From: Bacteroidia bacterium
GTDB taxonomy: Bacteria > Bacteroidota > Bacteroidia > Chitinophagales > Saprospiraceae
Reading direction: 5' to 3'
Assembly: GCA_018680005.1 (NCBI GenBank)
Contig: JAHHJQ010000078.1
Span: 1 to 50,923 of the forward strand
Length of the DNA stretch: 50,923 bases
Position 1 is the stretch's first letter. Every line of letters starts with the position of its first letter. The notes under the pieces are model-generated. The model saw nothing but the letters and a program-made list of their open reading frames with translations. It was not told the DNA's origin and made no database searches. Both the position numbers and the translations under genes were made by a program. Shown here in pieces: positions 42,269 through 50,923 of the stretch.

Positions 42269-45200
42269 TCATCTATTTCTTACCAACATAACTTTGAGAC
42301 GATAAGAAAGCCAATACATTACCGGAACTACTACCAAAGTCAGAATCGTGGCGAACACGAGTCCGTAGATCACCGTCCACGCCATGGTTTGCCAAAATTG
42401 TGCAACATCTCCACCTATGTAAATATTCGGATCGAAATCACTGATCAGTGTCTTGAAATTGAAATTGAATGCCGTAGCCATCGGTAGTAATCCAAGAACT
42501 GTGGTCACGGCAGTTAAGATCACCGGCCGCAGTCGTGTTGCACCTCCTTTGATGATGGCTTCCTTGATATGCTCTTTTGACATTTTCATCATATTCGGAA
42601 TTCCAAGAGATATTCTTTTTCGTCGCATCATAAGATTGATATAATCCACCATGACTATCGCATTATTTACAACAATACCTGCCAAGGAAATAATACCTAT
42701 TCCGGACATAACAATTTCTATATCGCGACCAGAAGCAACATAACCCAAAAGTACACCGATCGTACTAAAGAGAACGGATAAAATAATGATGAATGGAGAT
42801 ATGACTGAGTTAAACTGGGCAACAAGAATGATAAATATCACAAAGATTGCCACCATAAATGCTGATGTAAGATATTCCATATTCTCCTTTTGTTCGAGCT
42901 GCTCGCCTCCAAAAGAATAGGTATATCCATCCGGCATATCATATTTGGATAGACTTCCCATTACGTTGGACACTACTTCATTGGCATTATAATTCTGAAG
43001 TACATTTGAGGACAACGATATGATTCGTTTTTGATCCTTACGCTTGATTTGAGAATATGTACTGGAATACTTAAAACTTGCAGCCGTAGATAAAGGAACA
43101 CTGCTAATTTTACCAGTTGCAGGAGATCGAAACACAGCCTTTTGATTTAGTAAATAGTCAATATCATTGCGATATTTCTTATCCATTCTTACCTGGATTG
43201 GATATTCATCCTCCCCTACTTTATACTGGGAAAGCTCTTTACCAAAAAGAGCCGTTCTGATGGCATCTGAAATCATGTAAGTTGAAAGCTCATATTTTCG
43301 CGCTGCTTCACGATCGATATCTATTAATAGTTCTGGTTTGCTTATGGATACATCTGCCTTTAGCTCTTCAATGCCTGGAATCTTTTGTTCCTCCAGATAT
43401 CTTTTCATATCATCAGCAAGTAAGGCGAGTTCATTTATTTCATCACCTGTAATCTCAATAAATATGGGTTTTCCAGTTGGGGGTCCTGAAGCATTCTTGT
43501 CCACTGTAATTTCCGCACCTGGAATTGAAGTGATAGAATTTCTTACAACACTGAGTACTTCTGTGGTATTGATACCTCCTCGTTCTTCAAAAGGTAGAAA
43601 TGAAATCGTAATCCTCGATTTATGTGGGGAGGATCCAAATTCCGGGTCACTGTTCGGATCTCCCGTGTTTTCACCAATTTGTGTTAGCACAGCTTCAACC
43701 CCATGTCTATAAGGTTCAAGTGACGCTTCAATTTCTGTTTCTAAAGAGGTCACCAGATGATTAGTGGCTTCAATATCCATCCCAATTGGTAATTCAATGA
43801 AGACATTGATATATGTAGGATCCGTATCCGGAAATAGTTTCTGTTTTGGCGGATTAGAAGCAAGAAGCATAGCTGAGAGTATCAGAATAACAAATGTCCC
43901 GGTGAATACTAATACCGGATTCCACCCTTTCAAAGCGACTGCAATAATACGGTTATACCCCCTTTCCATAGCTGGTACTATCTTTTGCTGAAAGAAAAGG
44001 GTAGCCTTTCTTAATATGAAAAAATTAACCAAAGTGATTGCGATAGTAATGACTAGAATATTTCGTAACCATAGAATGCCACCAAAATGAGAAGCAATAG
44101 CAATCAACATCATCATAGCAACACCCAGCAATATATTTTGACGTCTGCGCCTTTTCTCAGATTCTATTTCCACTCCGGTCTCTACTTTCATATATACCGC
44201 AGTGATCACAGGATTGATAACCAGGGCCACGAATAATGAAGAAGTAAGGACGACAACAAGTGTAATCGGCAAATAACGCATAAAGCTTCCCATAATACCC
44301 GGCCAAAAAACCAATGGTATAAAAGCTGCAAGTGTTGTTGCCGTGGAAGCAATAATCGGCATGGCTACCTCCCCTACCCCATATTTAGAAGCTTCGATAG
44401 CAGAATACCCTTCCGCCCTATATCTGTAAATATTTTCAACCACCACAATGCCATTATCGACCAGTAGCCCCAAAGCCAGTATGAGACCGAAAAGTATCAT
44501 GATATTAAGTGTGTAGCCAACAAGGCTCAATATTAAAATGCCCATTAACATTGAAAGCGGAATTGCCAGTCCGACAAATGAAGCATTGCGAATACCTAAA
44601 AAGAAAAGCAGTACAAGAATGACAAGTATGACACCAGAAATAATGCTGTTCTCTAATGTCGCTACAGAAGCTCGTGTCATGACCGAACCGTCATTGAAAG
44701 TGGTCACTTTAAGATCATCCGGCAAATCTGAAGCTTTCATCCTCGAGATTACCTCCTTTACCGCATCGGAAGCAGCTAAAAGATTGGCTCCATCTCTTTT
44801 TATGATATCAAGTGAGATTACCGGTTTCTGATCTGCTCTTGCAATACTTGTTTTGTCAGCATAAGTGAATTCAACTAAGGCTACATCCCGGAGATAGATG
44901 GGCTTTTGGTTTTCACTTTTGATAATAACATTTTGGATATCCTTTATCGATTTAAACTCTCCGAGAATTCTGACTGTTCTTCTGAAATCGTTATTGAGTA
45001 GTTCGCCTCCTGACATGGTGATATTCTCGGCGCTTATAGCATTTTCAATATCACCAAAGCTCAATCCAAAAGCCTGCATTTTAGCGAAATCAACATTGAT
45101 CTGAACCTCCTTATCCAGATCACCTTTGATCTGAACCTCAGATATTTCTCTAACCCGATTCTCTATTTCATCTGAGATATCCTCGGCATATTCTTTGAGT

Positions 45201-45688
45201 TGATCAATCGAATAGTCGCCCGCAACATTAATAACCATTATCGGAAATTCAGAAACATCTACATCCAAGATTTCAGGATCTTGTGTCAAATCTGTAGGTA
45301 ATTCTTGCATCGCCCGATCCACCGCATCTTTTACCGACCTTTTGGCTGATTCTATTACAACATCTGATTCGAATTCAGCGATGATTAATGAATAATCTTG
45401 TAAAGAAGATGACTTAACACTTTTAAGACCAGAGATTGAAGCAATCTCTTTTTCCAGGGGTCTAGAAATCAGATTTTCTATATCCCGAGGTGAATTACCA
45501 AAATAGACGGTATTCACGAATATCTGAGGAAAAGACACCTCCGGATATTGCTCTTTCGGCATTGTATTATAGCTCCTTAGACCAAAAAGGATGATCATAA
45601 AGGCAAGTATGAAAATACTTGTTCGATTGTCTACTGCGAACGAGGACAACCCAAAAGTTCTATGATGTTTCAGAGCTGGGTCTTTCAT
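42269..45688 (-). CDS. RND-family efflux transporter permease
   Basis: 1139 aa AcrB/CusA superfamily; LGLLVDNGIVVVENIYR, GGEQLEQKENM, IVVNNAIVMVDYIN. Confidence 0.95.
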   Translation of the reverse strand: MKDPALKHHRTFGLSSFAVDNRTSIFILAFMIILFGLRSYNTMPKEQYPEVSFPQIFVNTVYFGNSPRDIENLISRPLEKEIASISGLKSVKSSSLQDYSLIIAEFESDVVIESAKRSVKDAVDRAMQELPTDLTQDPEILDVDVSEFPIMVINVAGDYSIDQLKEYAEDISDEIENRVREISEVQIKGDLDKEVQINVDFAKMQAFGLSFGDIENAISAENITMSGGELLNNDFRRTVRILGEFKSIKDIQNVIIKSENQKPIYLRDVALVEFTYADKTSIARADQKPVISLDIIKRDGANLLAASDAVKEVISRMKASDLPDDLKVTTFNDGSVMTRASVATLENSIISGVILVILVLLFFLGIRNASFVGLAIPLSMLMGILILSLVGYTLNIMILFGLILALGLLVDNGIVVVENIYRYRAEGYSAIEASKYGVGEVAMPIIASTATTLAAFIPLVFWPGIMGSFMRYLPITLVVVLTSSLFVALVINPVITAVYMKVETGVEIESEKRRRRQNILLGVAMMMLIAIASHFGGILWLRNILVITIAITLVNFFILRKATLFFQQKIVPAMERGYNRIIAVALKGWNPVLVFTGTFVILILSAMLLASNPPKQKLFPDTDPTYINVFIELPIGMDIEATNHLVTSLETEIEASLEPYRHGVEAVLTQIGENTGDPNSDPEFGSSPHKSRITISFLPFEERGGINTTEVLSVVRNSITSIPGAEITVDKNASGPPTGKPIFIEITGDEINELALLADDMKRYLEEQKIPGIEELKADVSISKPELLIDIDREAARKYELSTYMISDAIRTALFGKELSQYKVGEDEYPIQVRMDKKYRNDIDYLLNQKAVFRSPATGKISSVPLSTAASFKYSSTYSQIKRKDQKRIISLSSNVLQNYNANEVVSNVMGSLSKYDMPDGYTYSFGGEQLEQKENMEYLTSAFMVAIFVIFIILVAQFNSVISPFIIILSVLFSTIGVLLGYVASGRDIEIVMSGIGIISLAGIVVNNAIVMVDYINLMMRRKRISLGIPNMMKMSKEHIKEAIIKGGATRLRPVILTAVTTVLGLLPMATAFNFNFKTLISDFDPNIYIGGDVAQFWQTMAWTVIYGLVFATILTLVVVPVMYWLSYRLKVMLVRNR

Positions 45689-46851
45689 CCGTCGATATTT
45701 TCATTCATGATCTCTACTTCCTGTTGATCATTTACCATTCTTGATCCGTCAATTATGAGTTCATCACCATCTGCAAGACCTTCGGTTATTACCAATTCAT
45801 TTTCTACACTTTCACCGATTTGGATATACCTTTTTTGAGCAATCATTTTTCCGCTTGAATCCTGGTCCACCACGAAAACATAGTTGGAACCATTGATCTC
45901 CTGTTGTACCAATTCACTTGAAATTGCTATGACATCCTTTGCCTCATAATCTGGTAAGTATGCAATGACCATCAGATTCGGCTTTATTCTTCCACCCTCA
46001 TTTGAAATAGCAGCTTCAACATTAAATGTTCTATTTCCCGGATCTATCATTCTTCCGATATCTGTGATTCTTACATCTTTTTCATATTCCAAAGTTGGAA
46101 TTTCAATATGTATCTTGTTTCCTTTCTTCACAGCCTTTAAGTACTTCTCAGGTACATCGATAGACACTTTTACTTTGCTGGTATTTAGTATTTGAACAAT
46201 TGGTGCACCTGGCGAAGCCATCTCGCCAGATTTAAGAAAGGATTGATCGACCACACCTGAAATTGGCGCATAAATGTTTGCTTTGGTTAGGTTAAATCCA
46301 AGGGTTTCCAAAGACTTTTCAAGACGCTCCTTATCGTTTTTTGATTGTAAATACTGTATCTCCGATCCTATGTTTTGTTTCCAAAGTCGTTCCTGTCTGG
46401 TAAACACTTCTACAGCCAATTCCAATGACTTTTCAACCTCTTCAACTTGTTTTCGCATAGATTGCATATCTACTATGGCGATTCGGGATCCGCGTCGTAC
46501 ATAGTCACCTTCCTTCACATAAACACGAGTGATCCGACCTCCGATCTCCGAAGAAGCCATGACAATGTCATCGGCTGCGATTGAACCTTGAATTTCAACA
46601 AATCGCTTTATATCTTGTGGTAGAATGCGGCTTGTAGTAATCTTCTTTAGTTCCTGAACTTTGGGTTCACTTTCAGAAATATCCTCTTCCAGTCTGAGAA
46701 TCAATTCTTCCAATGATTTCATTTCTTGTTTCTTCTCCGCCAGCAATTGCTTCTTTTCAGGTAATCCAGGAGGATATTCGGTATTTAATGATTTACGATC
46801 CGAACAAGACCAGAATGAAATGAATATTATATAAGCTATGATTGGTTTCAT
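45685..46851 (-). CDS. RND efflux periplasmic adaptor subunit
   Basis: 388 aa; lipobox ISFWSC, VYVKEGDYVRRGSRIAIVD, IYAPISGVVDQSFLKSGEM; ATGA overlap with the permease. Confidence 0.93.
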   Translation of the reverse strand: MKPIIAYIIFISFWSCSDRKSLNTEYPPGLPEKKQLLAEKKQEMKSLEELILRLEEDISESEPKVQELKKITTSRILPQDIKRFVEIQGSIAADDIVMASSEIGGRITRVYVKEGDYVRRGSRIAIVDMQSMRKQVEEVEKSLELAVEVFTRQERLWKQNIGSEIQYLQSKNDKERLEKSLETLGFNLTKANIYAPISGVVDQSFLKSGEMASPGAPIVQILNTSKVKVSIDVPEKYLKAVKKGNKIHIEIPTLEYEKDVRITDIGRMIDPGNRTFNVEAAISNEGGRIKPNLMVIAYLPDYEAKDVIAISSELVQQEINGSNYVFVVDQDSSGKMIAQKRYIQIGESVENELVITEGLADGDELIIDGSRMVNDQQEVEIMNENIDG

Positions 46852-46890
46852 TGTAATAATTGAAATTTTAGGGTAGTCAATAATTGGTAT

Positions 46891-48210
46891 CTATATGCCA
46901 AGCGCTGTATTCAAATCCAATCTTGCTTTTAGTAAATCATATTTGGCTAAAAGATGATTTTGCTGTGCTTGATATAGGCTTTGCTCAGCCTGATTGATTT
47001 CAATACTACTCCCTACACCTTCGCGATATTTGATTTGAGTTGTTCTATAAATTCTTTCTGCCAAAACAAGATTCTTGTTTCTTTCTGCAAGATTATTTAA
47101 AGCTGTATTCACTTCATTTTGAGCATTGGTGATTTCCAGATTGATACCATCGATAAGTTGCTGTTGTTGGATCTTCTGGATTTCCAAATCCAACTTGGCT
47201 CTTTCCAAGTCTGCCTTTTTGCCTAAACCGGAAAATATTGGAACATTTATGCTGATCCCGGCGGCTGAGGTTGGATTCCAAATTGCCGAACGTAAATTGT
47301 CCCCCTGACCAATTTCCTGTAAATTGACAAATGCCCGAACACTTGGCAGAAATGCCGTTTTCTTGGATTGCACATTTAATTCTGCAAGTGAAACTCCCAA
47401 TTCCGAAACGCGATATTCTGACCGGCCCAGATGCAATTGATCGGTGTGAACACGTAAATTAGCATATCGCTCAAGTAAGTTTTCCAGATTGTCCGAAAAC
47501 TCTATTTCAGTATTTGCTTGTAAGCCCATTTGATACTTCAAAACCAGTTTGGTTTGAACCTGTCGCTGTTCCAGATTGGTCATTTCGGCTTTCAGATTTG
47601 AAAGAGACAATTCCAAACGGTCTACATCCAATTTTTCCACAAAACCTCCCTTGTATAGAGCTGATGTTTCCCGGTAAAGATTCTGAAGATTATCTATATT
47701 CTTACTCAGTATTTGGATATTCTCCTGAATAATCAAATTTGGCAAATAGGCATCAACAATATTGTTAGTTACATTGGTCTGGATTTGTTCAAATTCCTTT
47801 TCTGTAAACTCTTTAAATTTCCTTGACGCTCGGAGAGCAACGAGGTAGTTGGCATCAAAAAGAAGGGTATTTAGATCCAAGGCACCTAACATATTGTTCT
47901 TTGTCCCAAATTGTAGCTCGGCAAATTCGCCTTCCATAGCATCATCGTCGATAAATTGAGCCGGAACCAATGATACTGGCAAATACAGATTTCGGGTATA
48001 ATTGAAATTCGCCTCGAGGGTGGGCAATCCGATGGCTCGATTCTGGTAAATTTGTTGCTGCGCATCCAATATTTTGAGTTGTCCCCTGCGGATCTCTGTA
48101 TGATTTTCTAACCCATAAGCTATAGCTTCTTCCAAAGTAAATGAACGACTCTGAGAATTGATATCTCCTATGAATAGAAGCAATACTAGTAAGATCATGT
48201 ATGCTCTCAT
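46891..48210 (-). CDS. TolC-family outer membrane protein
   Basis: 439 aa; signal peptide, efflux-protein coiled-coil repeats; TAATG coupling to tetR. Confidence 0.92.
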   Translation of the reverse strand: MRAYMILLVLLLFIGDINSQSRSFTLEEAIAYGLENHTEIRRGQLKILDAQQQIYQNRAIGLPTLEANFNYTRNLYLPVSLVPAQFIDDDAMEGEFAELQFGTKNNMLGALDLNTLLFDANYLVALRASRKFKEFTEKEFEQIQTNVTNNIVDAYLPNLIIQENIQILSKNIDNLQNLYRETSALYKGGFVEKLDVDRLELSLSNLKAEMTNLEQRQVQTKLVLKYQMGLQANTEIEFSDNLENLLERYANLRVHTDQLHLGRSEYRVSELGVSLAELNVQSKKTAFLPSVRAFVNLQEIGQGDNLRSAIWNPTSAAGISINVPIFSGLGKKADLERAKLDLEIQKIQQQQLIDGINLEITNAQNEVNTALNNLAERNKNLVLAERIYRTTQIKYREGVGSSIEINQAEQSLYQAQQNHLLAKYDLLKARLDLNTALGI

Positions 48211-48815
48211 TAGTCTTCGATTTTTTTAAACCTTTGAATTCCGGTAGGGTTCATCATGCCCAACATGTGGTGCGTGATAAACTGTTCGTAGAGTTCAGCT
48301 CTCGGAAATTCTTCAATTGGAAAAAGCTCATTATCAATAAGTACTGAAATTCTAGCTACATAAAGTCTTGCAATGATCCTGGCATCCATGTCCAGTCTAT
48401 AGTGTCCTTCATTCTGTCCCCTCAAAACATTCTCAAAAGCAAATTCATGGATGAATCCATTGTTAAATTCTTGAATAAGGTTCCAGATATCCGGATAATA
48501 TTTTTGCACTTCATAAATCAGAGACGGCTTGTGTTTCCGTAAAATGCTAATTATGAATTTTGAATTAGTGACCATTTCCTCCACAGCGTCATTAGTTTCG
48601 GCCCTTGCACGATTGATAAAAGATTTCTGTTCATCAAGATGATGCATTAGCGCTGCCCTAAGTAGCTCCTGTTTGCTATCTACAGAATTGTAGAGTGTTT
48701 TTTTAGATATTCCCAAAGCACTGGATATATCATCCATACTCACGCTTTTGACACCATATTTCATGAAAAAGTCCACCGCTTTTGCTATGATCTTTTGCTC
48801 CAAGGAAGTTGCCAT
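48210..48815 (-). CDS. TetR/AcrR-family transcriptional regulator
   Basis: HTH: MATSLEQKIIAKAVDFFMKYGVKSVSMDDISSALGISKKTLYNSVDSKQELL; start 48815 preferred to 48851. Confidence 0.93.
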   Translation of the reverse strand: MATSLEQKIIAKAVDFFMKYGVKSVSMDDISSALGISKKTLYNSVDSKQELLRAALMHHLDEQKSFINRARAETNDAVEEMVTNSKFIISILRKHKPSLIYEVQKYYPDIWNLIQEFNNGFIHEFAFENVLRGQNEGHYRLDMDARIIARLYVARISVLIDNELFPIEEFPRAELYEQFITHHMLGMMNPTGIQRFKKIED

Positions 48816-48831
48816 AATTGTAAAGAACGAT

Positions 48832-48859
48832 GGAAACTTTACAAGTATCAATAGTTTCC
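48832..48859. promoter_or_regulatory. Candidate TetR operator
   Basis: GGAAACT-N14-AGTTTCC perfect inverted repeat just upstream of tetR. Confidence 0.5.
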
Positions 48860-48942
48860 GACATTTATAATTTAATTATCGACCAGAGGCTGAAAATTTA
48901 GATCGATGAATTTGACCGTCAATTTGTTTATATCTTTCAGAC

Positions 48943-50382
48943 ATGCAGAAAGAGTTCATCTCGAATCTAGTATTATTGGTTTTGGCTAATCTTTTAATCA
49001 AGCCTTTTTACATTTTTGGAATCGATAGAACTGTACAAAATCTAGTAGGCCCTGAGGACTATGGTTTATACTTTGCTCTTTTCAATTTTGCTTTAATATT
49101 TCAAATTGTAACTGACCTGGGTCTCCAGAATTATAACAACAGAAGTGTCAGTCAGTATCCGGATATAAGACATGACCAATTTCCATCAATTCTTGTTGTC
49201 AAAACAATATTTGCAATAGTATTTCTTGGGATAATTTGGATTGCAGCAAGGATTCTCAAATATGAGGGTGTAGCCCTAGATTTGCTCTTTTGGATTGGTG
49301 TCAACACAGTTCTCGTTTCGATGATTCTTTATTTGAGAACTAATATTTCCGGTTTGGGCCGGTATCGTTTGGATAGCTTATTCTCTATTCTGGATAAAGT
49401 TTTAATGATCTTAATTATCGGTGGATGGCTTTTGACCAAAGAAGATTTTAGAATACAGCACTTTGTAATTGGTCAGACCCTTGCGCTCATGATCTCTGCA
49501 ATAATCGTTGGTAGTGTAGTATTTATATTATCCAGGCCTCTTATATGGAGAAAACAAATTTCTTTTCATCTTGGAATAATTAGAGAAAGTCTGCCTTATG
49601 CTCTGGTCGTACTTTTTATGACCATCTATACAAGAATTGATGGTGTAATGCTTGAACGAATTCTAGAAGATGGTTCTTATCAGGCTGGAGTATATGCATC
49701 AGGTTATCGATTTTTCGATGCTGCGAATATGTTTGGATTCCTGATAGCAGGTCTTTTACTTCCTATGTTTTCTAAATTGTTGGCCCGAAAACAGAATATA
49801 TTTCCTCTATACCACTTGAGTATGAGATGTGTGTGGTTGTTAGTTGTGTTTATAGCTTCTATGTGTTACGTGTTTAAGAGTGAATTAGTCCATCTCTTAT
49901 ACGTCAATGCCACGGAATACTGGGGTGAAGTATTAGGAATATTAATGGTCAGTTTTGTCTTTGTATCAATTGGATATATCCTGGGTTCGCTTTTAACTGC
50001 TCAGGGTAGCATATACAAATTGAATTGGATTTTCCTGATTGCCATCATTTTGAATGTGGGGTTGAATCTCTTGTTGATCCATCAATTCAAAGCTTATGGA
50101 GCAGCTCTTGCAACCCTCTTTACACAGGGTTTTGTTGTTCTTGCCCAATTATTCTATGTTAATCGCACTTTAGATTTTTCCCTGTACACATATCCTGTTA
50201 AAGAAATGATTTTTAGTGGACTGACAATTGTGTTACTTATAGTCACCCTGCGACATATAACCCAGACATGGGCAGGAATAATTAGTGGTTCTTTTATTAT
50301 CGGAATCATGATCCTTGCCTATTTATACCTTCAGATCAAATCCAGTCTAACGAAAGATCTGATCAATTTGACTAATGAATAG
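48943..50382 (+). CDS. Polysaccharide flippase (Wzx/MATE-like oligosaccharide exporter)
   Basis: 479 aa polytopic membrane protein; IDRTVQNLVGPEDYGLYFALFNFALIFQIVTDLGLQNYNNRSVSQ. Confidence 0.88.
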   Translation: MQKEFISNLVLLVLANLLIKPFYIFGIDRTVQNLVGPEDYGLYFALFNFALIFQIVTDLGLQNYNNRSVSQYPDIRHDQFPSILVVKTIFAIVFLGIIWIAARILKYEGVALDLLFWIGVNTVLVSMILYLRTNISGLGRYRLDSLFSILDKVLMILIIGGWLLTKEDFRIQHFVIGQTLALMISAIIVGSVVFILSRPLIWRKQISFHLGIIRESLPYALVVLFMTIYTRIDGVMLERILEDGSYQAGVYASGYRFFDAANMFGFLIAGLLLPMFSKLLARKQNIFPLYHLSMRCVWLLVVFIASMCYVFKSELVHLLYVNATEYWGEVLGILMVSFVFVSIGYILGSLLTAQGSIYKLNWIFLIAIILNVGLNLLLIHQFKAYGAALATLFTQGFVVLAQLFYVNRTLDFSLYTYPVKEMIFSGLTIVLLIVTLRHITQTWAGIISGSFIIGIMILAYLYLQIKSSLTKDLINLTNE

Positions 50383-50417
50383 CTCATAGACCCAATTAGA
50401 AATTCTACATTTATTCA

Positions 50418-50923
50418 ATGGAAAACAGAGAAGATCTTCTAGGTGTGTTGCAAGTTTTATATCGTTGGCGTAAGCCTATCCTCTTCACAACAATGGCCGC
50501 AGCTCTGCTTAGCATCGTCATTGCTTTGATTCTACCCAAGTATTATCAATCGGCAACAACCTTTTATGCTGCCAGTCCGGACTTGAATAAACCGGACATT
50601 GTATTTGGAGATATCAACACAAACTTTGATTACTATGGTTCTGATGCAGATATAGATAGGATTTTGACAATAGCCCAATCAAATGAATTAGTCGATTATA
50701 TGGTAGATTCATTCAGGCTTTATGAAGCATATGACATAGATCCTGACAATTCTAAAGCACCTCATTATGTAGAGCTCAATTTTCAAAAATTGTACAATGT
50801 AATTCGAACTCCATTTGACGCCATCTTACTTGAAATCGAAGATAAAGATCCCGCCCTGTCCGCTCGAATGGTGGAAGCTGCTCGAGGCAAAATAAACGAA
50901 ATTGCAACAGGCCTGATTCGATC
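50418..50923 (+). CDS. Wzz/chain-length determinant-type protein (truncated by window edge)
   Basis: MENREDLLGVLQVLYRWRKPILFTTMAAALLSIVIALILPKYYQSATTFYAASPD; follows the flippase. Confidence 0.75.
   Translation, partial: MENREDLLGVLQVLYRWRKPILFTTMAAALLSIVIALILPKYYQSATTFYAASPDLNKPDIVFGDINTNFDYYGSDADIDRILTIAQSNELVDYMVDSFRLYEAYDIDPDNSKAPHYVELNFQKLYNVIRTPFDAILLEIEDKDPALSARMVEAARGKINEIATGLIR

Overview
The window is about 51 kb of mostly core chromosome from a Bacteroidota-type bacterium. Supporting signs are A-rich 5' UTRs, DUF5103/T9SS and DUF5777 families, and the conserved tRNA-tuf-tRNA-Trp-secE-nusG-rplKAJL-rpoBC block. From left to right it contains: (1) a minus-strand transcription/translation block, rpoC(partial)<-rpoB<-rplL<-rplJ<-rplA<-rplK<-nusG<-secE<-tRNA-Trp<-tuf<-tRNA-Thr/Gly/Tyr/Thr; (2) parE, lon, trhO, an AlkA-like glycosylase, an aspartoacylase-like protein, a TonB receptor, an orphan histidine kinase, a DUF3089 protein, a glycosyltransferase, pth, DinB, a TPR protein, a phosphohexomutase, pcm, a small FnIII/CTD-like protein, tadA, guaB, an MPG-type glycosylase and a DUF5103 T9SS plug-like protein; (3) a TolC/adaptor pair, a DUF2064-type glycosyltransferase, a cytochrome/DUF5777/heme-lipoprotein cluster, a bacilliredoxin, and an FMN-binding/porin pair; (4) a complete TetR-TolC-MFP-RND efflux operon; (5) the start of a surface-polysaccharide locus. 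I see no CRISPR array, prophage, transposon or recognisable defence island. The best candidates for undescribed biology are a tandem covarying hairpin/A-rich repeat at 41.78-42.0 kb, a structured RNA candidate with its own promoter-like motif at 24.31-24.52 kb, and a possible envelope electron-transfer cluster at 36.9-41.5 kb. A hairpin in the rplL-rpoB gap that pairs perfectly only on the sense strand, and a gene whose start codon appears to be non-canonical (36267), are also worth checking. All functional assignments come from reading the protein sequences by eye; no searches were run.
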